Source: Trichuris trichiura (Eukaryota; Nematoda; Enoplea; Trichinellida; Trichuridae). From it: 64,000 bases of DNA. The notes beneath the pieces are model-generated. The model saw only the letters and a list, made by a program, of their open reading frames with translations. It was not told the DNA's origin and made no database searches. Location: assembly GCA_037903355.1 (NCBI GenBank), contig JBAJFE010000018.1, forward strand, positions 744,001 to 808,000, in the 5' to 3' direction. A program made the position numbers and the translations under genes. Shown here piece after piece: positions 1 through 13,168 of this stretch (position 1 is the stretch's first letter; each line of letters begins with the position of its first letter).

Positions 1-3000
1 AAGTCGGATGCGCCTGATTTTTTGGCCGAAAGTTTAGTCATGTGTAGCGGAGGCAGCACCTGTGCAACGCCGCAAGGAGTCGAGATGCGGTAAAACCCCG
101 ATGGCCCAAAGTGGCGTGTCTTCCTTTTCATCCCATCAACTTGCCGAAACTTTAGGTGTCCAACGGAGGGATGCGATGGTTCTGGGCACATAACAGGCAA
201 CTACTCTTCGCACAGAAGTCTCTCCGGTTGTCCAAGGGCCGGTCGTCCGAAACGTCCCAAAGACGAGACCGAATTGCTCAGGTAGGACTTGTTTAGATGA
301 GAATGAATTGGGCAAAGCCGTACGGCATTTAAGTGACTGACAACTCTTTGACCCTTTGCCCATTTGTAGACGCTTATTAATATTAATTTTCGAAATGCTA
401 ACTCTATTATTAATAATAAGTTTTAATATTTTAAACACCTTCATAATATGGAACTACAAGCTGATATCCTAACTCTAGCTGGAGTCTCGCTGTCCGCCGC
501 GCTACTTGGTTAAAGCGTTGGGCGGTTACGCAGATATAGTCGCTTTCCTAGTGCGACCATAACACTAAGTGAAACGAGCATCTTCCATAAGAGTATAAAT
601 CAGTTTTCTTGTTCTCTGCGTCGTCATCTATCATCAGTAAATTAAACTCTGTTTTCTGCGCTTGTCAGCTGTGCAAATTCTTTTCAGGTGTCCAGTGCCA
701 GGCTGCGACGGATCTGGTCACATTACGGGAAAATATTTAACCCACAGAAGGTGCGTTGCTAGCGCACTCTTTCGTTTGGGTTTTGCATTCTTGACGCGCC
801 TGCTGTTTGTTTCAGCGTTTCTGGATGTCCCTTGCCGACGCGTCGCACCAAAATGCTACTGCAAGCTGCTCAGAAGCGACACGAGAATAGGTGAGCGATG
901 CTTTCTGCATTTTCGCGCTTCAATGACATGTCCGGATTAATACACGCTCGTTGCTGTCCAAATACTGGTATTCAACATGAAAACTAAATTATTAATATAA
1001 TATCCGCCTCAAATACTGATGTATCAATTTACTCGGCGGATAATTTCTGTTAGCATCAAGCCAAACTGTTGCTGCATGATAATTATACATTCGCACCTCC
1101 AACGCTGATCACTTTTAGATATGCAGCTTAACATTAACTAGTAAGGTTAAGCAGCAGTCGCATGTTATGACGACTATTGTCTTTAATATCATTTTAGCAA
1201 TGCGCGTAGTCAATTCTGAAGAACTCTTTACTCACTTCATTGGATACGCTGAATTCTGCTTGTTTTTCTTATGAATAATTAATAATTTTATGTTGTAATC
1301 ACAGACTTAATGAGTACGAAAAATGAAAATCAAGTAGCGCGGTTTAGAGAACATGATCTACAGACATTCAACGTTGGCCATGATACATAACGTGTAAAGG
1401 GAGTGCTTGATGCGGAGTCCAGACATCATGCACCGCCCATAACTGATAAAGTTGAATTCTTGTAGAAATTTGATAGCGGATTATCTATGAGGAGCATGTG
1501 TGAACTGTGCAACATTGGTCCGTGAGCACTGTATGACAGAAAGTGTTGGAAAGAAAAGCTGCTCTCATGAGTCAGGGCTTTGCTCGCGGAAGCAGTTGGA
1601 ACAGTTGTCACTTTACTAAACAGCATTACAAAGCTGCGAGCGTCTTTGTTCAGCGGAATCATTTTCACATTGAAAAAAGTTGAACTGACTTGTTCTGAAT
1701 GGGTTTTCTGTTACTCTTCGTAGAGAAGACGCACGGTTCTTTTCCATTTCTATTGACTTCTTTTCACCCGTTCCGCTTTTGACTTTAATCTACGTATGGT
1801 GGTTTGGAAGTGCTCTTGATCTCTGCTCAATCCGTTAATGTAAGGAATCGATGGATGAGCCAGTGGAGCTTCCTTCCTTATCGCGGTTTCCCTTCTTGCG
1901 AATAGCGCTGTACCAGTGTCATGGACTCCACTCATTTAACCGTACAATGACTGCTGCTTCGGGTGCATTATCCTTCAAGCTTCTTGGGCAGCCTTTTTTT
2001 GAATAGTTTTCCTACTTTCAGGCTATATTCGGAAAATCCGTTCTGCTGGGCCCCGCGGCCACTTAGTCTTCCCTAGTAATATGCATATAACATTTAACTT
2101 TAATTTGCTTATTTCCGTTGCTGTCACTTTCGTTTGACGCTAGCACACTTCAAAATTTAACTCTTTTTTGTATAGAATTCAAAAAAATGAGCAAAGCACT
2201 TATCAACAGTTTCTTTCATGTAACAGGCGTCAGTCTCAGGGGACTCTGACTGATTGCTTTAAAAATATTGAAGGCAGTCGAAGAAAGCGTTGCTTCATTT
2301 GAAAATGTTCAGCTTTTTTGTTGTTATGTAAAACTGTAGAACCATAATCACGTCTGTCGCGTCTCCTGCGAACCCTCCTTGGCTAATTGTAGCATAGGTA
2401 GTTTACATATTGCGTGTGTTCGCTTCTCCTTTCAGTCAGCATTGTAAATACGTTCCAGGCGCGGGCGAACGATAAAAACTGACCTGCGGCTAAGCATATG
2501 ACGTATTAAGCTGTAATTTCAATATTTTTATCTCATTTTTTTTTCACAAGGCTTTTTAGGTTAGTTTAAGTAGGACAGTAAAAGTCACTATTGCAAATGA
2601 TCCGTATGTTAAAAAGAGCTGATTGATTTTCCAGATAAAAAAGCACATCCCAGCTCTTGCATTTTCGCTTGGAAGCGAAGGCCGCTTAGGCTTAATTACG
2701 CGGTCAAGAGCATTTCACGCGGCTTCGAAACTTACGCCGCTTTTGAGGCAACAGTTCTATTGAGCGAACGTCTGCCAAAAGCTACTTAACCGCGTATGAT
2801 TCTACCGGAATGAAGCTTTCCATTGATGGCACGGAAAAAAGCACACTTCGTAAGGTCGTATTCGGTCTTGCTGTTTTCCAGCAGTCTTTGCGGGTGCCAC
2901 AATAATGCTGATGAATTTCATGCAATTTACTAAACTATTAATCAAATGGCAGCGTGGCCTCGAGCGTCCCTTAGGAGCAGTATATGTTTTCAAAATGTAT

Positions 3001-4022
3001 TAGCTAATAATAGCTTCACGTGATAGCCTGACTTCAACGCTTACTGTCCGCGCTGTGGGAAACGCTGTCTCAAAGTTTTGCTTCTTTGATTTTCCAAAGT
3101 TTTAGGCGAAAAATTCTGCCTCATCACGATACTGGATGTAGTTCGCCAAACGAAAGTTTAAAGTCAAACGATAAGCAGCCGCATCATGTTGCGCAGCCAG
3201 ACGAACCGCCGATTATGAATCCAAGGTCAGAAAAGGAGACTATCAATTTCTTGCAAGGTTAGCTGTGGGTGCAGCCGTCATTTATTACCCGTTCATCCTT
3301 TTTTGCCTTCTCTCTTTTCAGAATGCCAGACCGCAATGCCTGCCCAACTGCTGCAAGCAATGCGAATCAATCAGCTATTCTTGCCTAGCATGTTTGGCGT
3401 TAACTTGAACATATTCCAAGAACAAACGGCTGCTGCCTTTCTCAATCATTACAGGCAGATGCTGATGGCTGCCCATCTGCAAAATCCCATTTTTACTCAG
3501 TTGTTAGCTGCCGCTGCGGCGACAAGTGGTTCATCGTCAAATCGTCACGACAGAAATGCTGGTCAACATCACAGTAGCACGGACAATATTCAAGGAAGGG
3601 AAAGATGCGAACAAGATGACATCAGTCGTTCGAAGCGCACTCGCAAATCTAGTCCAAACGTCACGTCCATTCAGACGGATGACGACACACCGGTGGGCTT
3701 TCAAGCGGTCAATGACGAAGAGAACGGCGATTATAGCGACACGATGGATGATGATGACGACGACGATGGTGCGGAAGGGGGAGGAGAGGAAGAAGAAGGA
3801 GAAAGTCTGAATGGTATAGACAATGAAAATGCTGAGGATGACATGGAGCAGATCGAAAATGACGTTGAAGCTGAGATGGCTGCCCGCGAGATAATGGATC
3901 CTCGTGATAGTCCTAGCAGTGCTCGCTCGATCCACGCTTCCAGGAATAGCCCTCCTACCACATGCGCAACTAATCACGTTACTACAAGCGGTATGGACAA
4001 CAACAGTGTATTTTCAGCTTGA
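1..4022 (+). CDS. MYT1-family C2HC zinc-finger transcription factor, 3' part (5' end outside window)
   Basis: Exons read as 1-89, 156-281, 688-750, 816-890, 3106-3257 and 3322-4022; phases agree at every junction and the stop is TGA at 4020-4022. Two C2HC fingers are plain: [16 protein letters not shown] followed by SHRSLSGCP, then [16 protein letters not shown] followed by THRSVSGCP, each split by an intron in the same place just before the first Cys. That spacing is the signature of the MYT1/NZF family (C. elegans has one member, ztf-11), DNA-binding regulators of neuronal differentiation. The last exon encodes a Met/Leu/Gln/Ala-rich stretch, a basic patch, then a very acidic Asp/Glu tract around 3740-3880 and a Ser/Thr-rich tail. 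The donor of the exon ending at 3257 is GTTAGC; a closer donor at 3222 would break the frame. The intron 891-3105 is 2.2 kb and looks empty. Family call sure; exact last-exon splice inferred. Confidence 0.9.
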
Positions 4023-6179
4023 CCAACTGAGCCGAGTAATAATTGTAAGCAGTGGCGATCTCTAGAAAAAAGAATAGCTGCATTCGTAAGTCGAAGTTCA
4101 AACCGTTGTCAGTTGACTGGTGTTTACGTGGTATGGCAAAAAGCAAGCATCCGCGCGTAAGAATACATGGCTGGCTTCAATTTCACGCATCATGACATTC
4201 CGCTTGTCTATTCATTTGCCCATTTGCTTATTGTTGCGAGACATACATTTTATGTTGACTAATGTTTTTTGCACTCTGCTCTGTCGAAGAAGGCTCCTCA
4301 TTTTTCTATGCTCTCTTATTGTTGCGGTCTGATTGTCCGTTTCTTTACGTAACTTGCCTTAGCGACTAGATGGGTTCCGTCGCTAAGGCTTTTGCCTTTA
4401 TTGTGTCAAAAAAAGGAATATCCTAAGCAGCACGTTATGCGCTGCCTTTTAAAAAGTATAAGGTTGGAAGGCGACTATCTCATACCTTCTGTTCCACTGT
4501 CGGGTGCCCATCGTTCTGAAGCCGCTAAAGGCTCGGCTTGATTGCTCTACTGTTTTGCTGCCAGTTGTTCAGAGACGGATCGACTTTGTCCACTGGTGCC
4601 TAATACGCGACGTTTATTTTCCGGAATGGCAGGCAGCAGTGCCGGAGCAAATGGCCTATAACAGTAGTCAACATGTTAATATGTTGCTGGTCTTTCTTGG
4701 ACGAGAAAGTTGCTCACACATGAGTTTTAATTGCTCATTGCCTTTTTTCAATAAGTCACCTTCGCAACTGGTCTTCTCCGTCTGCCTTTCTTGCTCCCTT
4801 TCTGTCATTACCTACCCAGTCGATTTTGTCGTTCCTTTTCCAGCGCAGAAATTATGCACTCGCTCTTTCTTCGCCTCCTATCATGTACTCATCTTGTTCA
4901 TGTTCAAAGTTTCGGAGTAAAAAAATAATAACACGTTATTTACGCTTGATGAACTGCGCATATTTATACAGTTATGCCGAAACCGCAACGCGCTTCAACT
5001 TCTTACGCTGACGACTTATTGACAAAACTTCTAAAAGCTTCATGTTCAGAATAATGTTTTCATAACGGGCAAACCAGCTGTAAATGCATACACTGAAATG
5101 ACACATATTCATTCCTGGCCACTCCGCCTACAATAACATTGATACGCGTTTTTTAAGTGGTACAGTGCAGAGGAAGCACACTGACGACTTCAAACGCCAA
5201 GCTGCATTCCAGCGTCATTCTAATGTAAGCGCGAAAGTAACCTGTCAAGAATAAAGCACTTAAAGAAAAGGAGCAACAAAAACACTACGACGCAAATACT
5301 TTTGAGTTTTATTGGGAATAGCAACTTTTCCTTCACTTTAATTATGTATAGCAGTTGGAAGAACAGGTAACTGAGAAATCGGAATAAATATCATTATTCG
5401 AAGGCTAATTGGGAAAATTATGCGTTCATGCGATGTTCTACGGAGGGTCAAATCGAGTAAGCCAATTAGAACATTAATCTGTTAGCGAAAGTGTCTGCCG
5501 CCACGCTTTCACGGTTCGTCTTGCCGATAGCTGCTTTGACCATATCTTCTGACTGTAAGACTCTTGGAATTTCCAGCTCCCTCTATTTCACACATACCAA
5601 CCTGCTGCCTGTCGTTGATAGCAACATGGAAGCCGCGAAGGCATTGTATCTTTGATATGAGCCCCTTTTCTCGGCCTTTTATTAATAAATTCCATTTGGT
5701 TTGTACTGTTGAGATTCTCATGTTCCGCTGCTATGCCTTTCGCTCGCTTTCACCCCAGAGTATATCGTATTTGGGGCGAAGTAGTCAATAACGCAGGGAA
5801 TCTGCTCTCCTTGTTCCCTGCATCGAAATCGTACAACATAAATGAGTGATCCGCATTATGACAACGATAGGTCATCTTCGATCCGCCACTTCAAAAAATT
5901 CGTCATTGCTAGCCTTGCACTCGTTTAACTAACATGCTTTGAATGATATCTTTTCTTCTTCAACACACTGACTCGGTTGATTCGTATCTCTATTCAGGAG
6001 AAATTATCATGTCGGCCCACCTAAAAGTACATGTTGGAGGTACCGCTGTTGTTAGCCGGCGGAACTTCCTTATAATGACTTAGGATTGGTGGATGGAAGC
6101 GGCCAGCAGTGTCCCGGTATAAGTATTCCAAAGAAAACGCTGCAGCGATCATAATATCGTTATCTTGCTTTCCCTGAGC
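4023..6179. other. Intergenic / probable 3' UTR of the MYT1-like gene
   Basis: No supported gene. An open frame at 4504-4920 has no recognisable domain, no splice partners and probably belongs to the downstream flank of the zinc-finger gene. AATAAA-like strings occur, for example near 5252. Nothing else was seen. Confidence 0.4.
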
Positions 6180-6750
6180 ACATCTGACCTGCCTTCAGTT
6201 CACGGCAAGCAGGCAGTTTGCTATTTGCTTGGGCAGAGGTTGCGAGGGACCGACCCCGCCACGTTGAAAATATCGTTATTGCAGTTTCGCTCAAAACTTT
6301 TGGACTCGATTAATGGCATGAACAAGTAGATGGAAATTCCATTTTTTGCCCGCAATCGAGACCAACAGGTTATTGTGCTTGCCAGCGTGCCAGAGTTGTC
6401 AAAAAGGACCGATTGAGAAAGCGGAAAGTTGGCATAGAAGGAGGCCACTTTCTTCTATCAGTAACAAAGTAAAGGACGTGTCCCTCTTCACGCGAAGAAC
6501 TTGACATATCATTAGAAGTGCCGAAGAGCGCATGACTGATCAAATATTTTTGGAATGATTCGCTGCATCCTACGATTCGGCAACCACACCCAAAGCGTGC
6601 GAACTCATTGCCGATGCGGAACAACTAGCTGGCTTGGATCGGCTTGAATATCTTTTTCATAAGTACTACTCATGTAACGTCAACGTCGGCCACTTGAACA
6701 ACCACTTTACCAAGGCGATGAACAACAATTCGCAGGCGAGCATGAGGTGA
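6180..6750 (+). pseudogene. Decayed fragment resembling the C-terminal ARM repeat of importin-alpha
   Basis: The frame at 6580-6750 reads KACELIADAEQLAGLDRLEYL and stops at TGA 6748-6750. This resembles the last armadillo repeat of importin-alpha (pattern LIEEA-GLDKIE-L). A short upstream stretch near 6258-6310 (frame VENIVIAVSLKTFGLD) could match the preceding helix. The pieces lie in different frames with stops between them and no convincing splice sites, so if the resemblance is real this is a relic, not a gene. It rests on pattern memory only. Confidence 0.22.
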
Positions 6751-7386
6751 AATATCTTTACATTGATTGGAAGCACGCTTTAATCGGACAACATCGATAC
6801 TGCAAGCGCATTAACGTTCCAAGCAGGAAACAATATCGTTTTCGACTGCTGCTTCCACTGCCGTAACAACGAACACTGACAACAGCAAAGGACGCTGTAA
6901 ACGTAATGCTTTATGATGCGCAGGTTTACTACAACCTGAAGTACAACTGACGGAAGCATGGTGTTTTGACGCAGACTTTGAACCCTCACTAGTTAGTAAA
7001 AAAGAATGCTAATATTTGCTACATTTGTAGAAAACAATTTATCTGTCAAGCCGCTTACTTCACCTGATGAATGCTTTTGACCAAACGCACAGAAATTAAG
7101 GTCGCTTAACAGTTGCGGAACTGCTGCTAAAAGAAACAAATAGGATGTATTAATCCTTTGCTTAGGATTGACTTAGCGATAGCGAGTAAACTTGCCAAGG
7201 GTGGCAATTCCCTGATGGCAATGTTAACTGCTTCAAGCATGAACTTAAACATCACATTTAAAGCCGACTGTAGCGTTGAACGACAACTTTTGGCCTTAAT
7301 CCTGCAAACGAAGTTTGACAAATTCGTGCGTAGTTTCTACCGTTGCTGTTGTTGAATTTTTTGTCGATTAACTGCTTGTCGCAACG
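6751..7386. other. Intergenic stretch upstream of the WBP11-like gene
   Basis: No coding or repeat signal recognised. It presumably holds the promoter and 5' UTR of the gene starting at 7387. No motif decides a transcription start. Confidence 0.4.
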
Positions 7387-10300
7387 ATGGGACGTCGCAC
7401 CACTTCGACCAAGGGTGGCCGCTACATGAACCCGGCTGACCAAGCCCGCAAGATAGCGAGAAGGAAGGAACTGAAAAAAAATAAAAAACAGCGAATTATG
7501 GTCAGGCAAGCTGTTTTGAAGAACAAAGATCCCGAAGAGCTTCTCCGAAATATCGCCTCGCTTGACGAAATGGGTGCGTAGTCGTTTTCCTTCCTTTTAT
7601 TGCCATTTTGAACCTCCGGAACGCTTGCTTTCATGTTCAGACAAAAACGGGTAGTTGTATAAGCTGTTTTGACTATCCGAGCACGACAAGACGACTAAAT
7701 GCTTTCCACGTTGGCAAAGCACTTGTCTGCGCTTGTTTTTAAGCCATTAAGGAAACTTACATTATAACTTTACATTTTAACTGACCTTCCGAGCCAGTAA
7801 TAATGTACATTTCGCGTAGTTCGGATTTACCAGCGAATGATTATTTTTTCCATTTCAGAGTTCAACTACGAGAAGGCGCCCATGTTAAACTCGAAAGTCA
7901 TTTATGACAAACGCATCAAGTTGCGCGAAACGTTTTTCAGAATAATGAGTATGTACAAACGGGAAAATGACAATGCGAACGTGAACAAGATGAGAAGGTA
8001 ATAAAAGTACATAATTTTATCCGTACAAATCGTGCGCATTGTACTTTCAGGCTGTTAGAAGAGTACGAAATAAAGAGGGCCGAAATGGAGAAGTGCTACC
8101 GTAAGTTTAAAGTGAATTGAACGTTTTTTGCCATTATCTTAAATTTTTTTTTCGTTTACGGCCGTTTGTAATTTTACTGATGCTTGCTTACTGCGATCGC
8201 TCGCTTTAAAACTTGAAAACACTTGGAGTCCTACAGTATCACGGTTTAAAGCCTACAATTTATCATGGAAATAATAGTTAGTTTTGCTCGGCGTGCGATA
8301 GCTGATTAATGCGTTCATTTTCTCTCGTAAGCAGATTAGGCGCGCGCTTTAGCCTAGCATAAACGCTTAGTGAGCGATTTCGATTTCGTTTGAAATTTTT
8401 TAATGTATGCAACTTGTAAAATATACTACTGTTCGTATGCAAAAATATTGGTTGTCGTGTTTGTTTTAAGAGTTGTATTGTTCAATTATCATTTCGTATA
8501 GCTTACGAATGTTTGTCTTTAAAAACAGTGACGGCAAAGTTCGCAGCCGAAACTGATCCGTCAGAAATTCCATTGCCGACCAGTTTGCCTCCACCCGAGA
8601 ATGACTTCCGGAATTCTCGGTTCAGTCGTCCCAGTCCGGCACCGCCCAACGAACACAAAGCATTGCCGACTAGTTTACCTACTGCAGCTGGAGTTTCGGG
8701 AATTCTCAAAAATAAGTACGATCTGTTCCTTCGCTTAGCAACCGTCCACCAAAATGTAGCTTTGGAGAATAGTTTAACAAAAAAAAAAGTTTAGGTCGCA
8801 GGTCAATGTTCCTGGCGTTCCCGTTGGCCCTTTGCCAACTTTAAGCGACATTGATTCGGAAGGTGATGACGACGGCAACTTTTCCGAACTTGAAGAAGAA
8901 GGAGATGGACAACACGAAGCTGGCGAGATTACCGATGACGTTGTTGTTGTTAAGAAACAGAATACGGAGGCAAAACCTGCAAAGAAAGTTACCTTCGCTG
9001 AGCAGGACGAACCGAACACCGGAAGGGAAATGGGTAACCGCTTTTCTACAATGTCATCCTATGTTTTTCCGCGCGTTCATTTTTTTTTAGCAGAATATGC
9101 TTTTGTAAAACGTAATCGTAAACGCGTAAGCTTCCGAGTCATTACTTACAGTATTTGTCCCTTAATGGACTATACGTTTGATCCTCGGAAAAAATGCAGG
9201 TTCCATTCACTTAAGTGTGCGGCCATCTTGTCTTGCGTTTACCAGCGAGCATTGCCAACTACTCTGTTTTATCCTTGCCAAAGCCTAAACTAAAACGCAA
9301 GCCTTATCTTTAGGCTTAGGCTGAGAGAGGGGCAGAATAGGATGGCTGGCAGAGCTACAGTATGACGGTGAAGCGCAAAGCCGAAAAGACCCAGTTTACT
9401 CGCGAAGTTTCCTTTTTTAATGTTTTTATTTTTACAAAACGTTTAGAAGTTAAGTGCTGACTCCTTTGTTCTTATCTCGATTTACAGCGGCTATTAAGGA
9501 AGGGCTAATTTTTAAGAAGAAGAATTTTAAGGACAAACGTTTCTTGCTGTCGGGTTGATAAAGGATGGCTCTAAATGGTGGGTATGTTTTTTTCAGCAGA
9601 GAAATGGCCTCATATGTATCCACCTTATCAGTCACCGCATCCAAACGTAAGCCCGTATCCGATGGTTGCACCTATGCTTCAGTCGGCAAGTTTTATTAGC
9701 TCGCCTGCATTCCCTTCAGGTGAGAGCGGTTCATCGACTTTGCTTTTCACTGATGCTTTGCGTTTTTTGAAGTAGCTCCAAGCGAGCAGTCAAATACACC
9801 AGTGAGGATGCCGTTCATAGGGCCTCTGAACCCAGCCGTCGATCCTTCTCACGCTGCGTAAGCGTTTTTCGGGATTGGCCTTTCTGATAGAACAATTTTG
9901 AATTATATTTCAGTTACTTAGCGCTTCAGGCCAATGGGCCGGTCATAGAAGCGCAGCCTCAATTGCGCAACGTGCAGCAAGAAGTTACAAGATTGGTGCC
10001 TACTTCAGTTCGTATAAGGAAAACATCGAAACCCACTCGAACTTGGTCAGGTTCATCGGGTCTTGTGCCTACAGGTGACCGCATTTTCTTATTGAATAGT
10101 TCCGTTTAGCTAACATTGACGTGGCGGGAATCTATAGCCAGTTTTTTGTACGAGAGTAAGTGACGAGAATTAATTGTTTCCCCAACATTCCCATTCAAGA
10201 TGAGCCATATATGGCACATTATTCAAAGTAGAGGGAAGAGTGCCTGCAGGTGGCTTATTTAGGCGAACTGTCTGAAGGTTCCGTAAAACTTATGATGTCT

Positions 10301-10494
10301 CCTTGTTTTCCCATTTTCTCTCTATGCAGACGCTCATATGGATGGATTAACATACGAATTACGTTTTATTGCGTTTAGAATCGTCGGGCACGTTGTCTTA
10401 TTACAAGAAAAGAGAAATGCCTCAGAAGACGGCAGCAGTTTCAAGAGAGGAAGTCTATCAGCAATTCATGGCCGAATTGGATGGTCTCTTATAA
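7387..10494 (+). CDS. WBP11-like spliceosomal protein (WW-domain-binding protein 11)
   Basis: Ten exons: 7387-7573, 7859-7997, 8051-8100, 8529-8715, 8795-9033, 9488-9553, 9597-9719, 9776-9857, 9914-10074, 10379-10494; about 449 residues. The N-terminus, MGRRTTSTKGGRYMNPADQA, followed by a basic KKNKKQR stretch and DPEELLRNI, is the conserved WBP11 N-terminal domain. Further on come GVSGILKN, an acidic SDIDSEGDDDG region, KKVTFAEQDE, proline-rich segments, VTRLVPTSVRIRK and the typical C-terminus EEVYQQFMAELDGLL. WBP11 is a nuclear pre-mRNA splicing cofactor that binds WW domains and PP1 in vertebrates. The human protein has much longer Pro-Pro-Gly tracts; here that part is short. The small exon 9488-9553 is the weakest call, its next intron being only 43 bp. 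The stop overlaps an AATAAA at 10493. One dispersed repeat sits in the intron 9034-9487. Confidence 0.9.
9195..9405 (+). repeat. Dispersed ~200-bp repeat family, copy A
   Basis: Shares an ordered set of blocks with four other places in the window: ATGCAGGTTCC at one end, a CCTAAGCC/TTTAGGCTTAGG block in the middle, then a run like AGGGGCAGAATAGGATGGC, CAGTATGACGG and GTTTACTC. It lies in an intron of the WBP11-like gene. No tRNA-type promoter box or coding capacity seen. Confidence 0.6.
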
Positions 10495-12223
10495 TAAATG
10501 ACATATGTACTATGTTCCAACGAGCAAGTAACGGTTTTGCCGAGTTAATCCTTTAGAATCAGACCGAACCATTTTAAATGCTTTGCTTCCATGTTTGGGC
10601 TTCTTAACTGTGATCACACGCCTTTTTATTCTCCCTGAATGTGAGTACGCGTCAGCATAGGGCTGCCTTTTCTAGCCGTCGTTGCCAGAGTCAAATTGTT
10701 TTCGTTTGTTTTGTATAACTATGTAAGTTTTTCGAAATCGGTTAACCTGGTGCGTCCACTGCTTTCGTCCGTACTGCTCACTGCGAATGTTGCAGAAAGA
10801 ATAGACGTCGTATGTTGAGATATTGATGCGTCTCTAGCTAAGACAGCAACAAATGCGAAGGACTTTTTTTTGGCAAAATGGCCCTCTACATTCCAATACT
10901 AAATGAACCTGTATTGCACATGTGCAATAGACGACTTGCTACAAGATATATGCAAATATTGGAGTTGACCAGAACGTATTTTTTGTTGCACATGTATACG
11001 TTCACCTAATCGTCGCAGGAACGTTTTTTTTTGATTAGATAAAGAAAGGCATGCGACAATTGTGGTATGTTAAACATGAGGTCAGTAAATTTGCTTTGGC
11101 AATTTCGATCCACAGTCAAATGGTGTAACATGCTCGGCATTAGCTTAATAGCGCTTAGTAGAAGCCGCCAATATGTTTTATTGCTTACTGTAATGCCTCT
11201 ATAAAGATAGTCAAGTAACGTTGATTTTTGAATTTGAATTACGCAAAAGGCATGACGGACACGGTGTAAAAAAGGATCAAAACTTGCGTGTCAGTTTAAA
11301 TTTTTTGGCCGAGCTACGGTTGCGCAATATTTTTAAAATCGATTCCACTTGCTTGCTTACATGAATTACAAGCGAAGGTAAAAGTTATACGGTACCATAC
11401 GCAAAGAATTGTCAAGCTAATTCCCTCAGCCGGACGATAAACGTTTTTTCAAGATGCTGTTATTCCTTGCAAGCTTTTCATCCAGTAGGCGTTTAGATAG
11501 CTACGCAAAGGGGCTATTGGGAAAATATTTTGGTGCCTTGGCGGAAAGCATGCGTGAACAGCCACGGTTCGACTCACACGGTTTGACGCAAACTTGATTT
11601 GTCTAACTAAGCAGCGATTAAGCTTCTATTCAATCTTATACTTGCAACTCCAAGCTTTAGGAATCTGCGTAAACTCCAATTATCCCACTTACGAAGCATT
11701 CTGCAACTGCGCAGCAAAGAGTCGCGGTAATACAGAAAAGGCGGAGGTTTGCAGCTGATTTACTGATGTTAGATTTAGCTGCTCAATGTCGTTTTTGTTC
11801 GTTGGTAGAATGGCGCTGCCTTAAAAACTGCGCTATCCTGGAACTAAGTAAGGCAAAAATCAATTTTTTCCTGCCGACGTGTCTGCGTCAAAACTGCGCA
11901 CTTTTAAAAATATTTAAATACGTATACTTTAGCGACTAACGGCGCTTATTAATTTAAAATGATCAAGCGCTCCTTTAGACTGCGCAGCTGCAACAAATCG
12001 CCGTTAGTATTCAGCAGAAATGGTGCGATTTTGAAATTAAACATAGAGACATTTCCTCTGCTGGTTTTAGCAGATTGCCCCTATGAGAAGTCAAATGTTT
12101 ATATCAAGTTTAGGTAATGCTGCAAAGATATCTCAGCGCTGCGCGGTGGATGTTTTGAAATCGTACCTGCGCATTCTTTACCTACTGTTGTCAAATGAGT
12201 TAACTTTCGCTGAAGACCTACGG
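10495..12223. other. Intergenic stretch, nothing recognised
   Basis: About 1.7 kb between the WBP11-like and BSD genes. An in-frame upstream extension of the BSD gene opens near 12083 but lacks domain support. No repeat or RNA gene recognised. Confidence 0.4.
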
Positions 12224-13168
12224 ATGAAAAGCGATGGCAGCGAAATGGCGACTGCGGATGAAGATAAGCAGAGCGACTCTTCGCTTTTTAGCTCGTTTTA
12301 CCAAAAAGCAAAAGAAAAAGTAAGCGTCATTTTCCCCTGTGCATTGTCCATGCTCCTCTTTGTAAGACGCTCTCGACGTTGGCCTTAGTACGACAGGACT
12401 TGACAGAATTTGGCGAAGCTGTCCGCGACGAAGGTTCCAGCTTGATGTCCATGACGACTAATGCTCTACGCGATCAGGCCGGCAGCTTTGAGGCGGCCAG
12501 CAACATGATGAAGTCGTTTGTCGATACGGTCAGTTACGTACTATTCGAGGATACAACCAAAGGGGAGGAACTGTTCGAAGAACCTATCGTTGCCGACTCG
12601 TCTGTGGGTGCATTCAATTTTGAAACGCTTGATTTGGAACCTGCCGGAAATCCGGAAACGTACGCCCTTTGGCAGAGCACTTTCAACCTGCGCGAACGGG
12701 AGGCGGAGTGCGAGCGGTTACTGCAAAGCCAACCGGAGTTGCTGGAAGTTTATCAGAATTTGGTAACTAGCGAAACTGTAGTGTCAATTGCCTTTTTCAG
12801 CTTGCCCATTGCGTTCAGGTTCCTCGAGAAATCGATCGCCTTACATTTTGGCAACGGTTCTTTTACAGAATGTACCAAATTGACCAGGCAAAGGAGGAAA
12901 GCCGAGGTAGTTTGCCCTTTGAGGGGGCTCGTTTCGTATTTTTTCCAATTGAAAATTATTTGCAGACGATAAAAGCGCCTGTGACGATGTGAATCTATCA
13001 GCCCAAACTGTTCAAAGTTCATCCACTGCTCATAGTCCGAAAGATGCTGGAAAGAAATGCTTCGGTGGTTCGTCTAATGATTCAACACTCGAAGTTAGAG
13101 ATGACGACGACGAGGGAGCGGTGATTGTTAGTCATAGAGCAGTGAATGATCAATTCGAACCCCAATAA
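12224..13168 (+). CDS. BSD-domain protein, BSDC1-like
   Basis: Exons 12224-12319, 12367-12762, 12819-12906 and 12966-13168, all in phase, giving about 260 residues and ending at TAA 13166-13168. The N-terminal part reads FSSFYQKAKEK then LVRQDLTEFGEAV, matching the BSDC1 helix (KEK...MKRDLTEF). The BSD domain spans roughly residues 105-175: YALWQSTFNLRE, LLEVYQNLVPRE, and the diagnostic aromatic pair in TFWQRFFYRMYQID. The tail is acidic and Ser-rich. The first intron is 47 bp. An in-frame upstream Met extension (from about 12083) is possible; the start chosen puts a hydrophilic N-terminus directly before the conserved helix. BSD domains occur in TFIIH p62 and synapse-associated proteins; the job of BSDC1 itself is poorly known, so no pathway is assigned. 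Confidence 0.85.

Noticed and set aside
3537..3977. Long minus-strand open frame opposite the last zinc-finger exon
   Set aside because: It is the antisense of a coding exon whose acidic, low-complexity codons leave the other strand open by chance.
4504..4920. 138-codon plus-strand open frame after the zinc-finger gene
   Set aside because: No domain, no splice partner, and composition like the surrounding non-coding DNA.
8716..8794. Homopolymer frameshift in the WBP11-like gene at the A-run near 8780
   Set aside because: An intron from 8716 (GTACGA) to 8794 (TTTAG) restores frame and phase without assuming an error.
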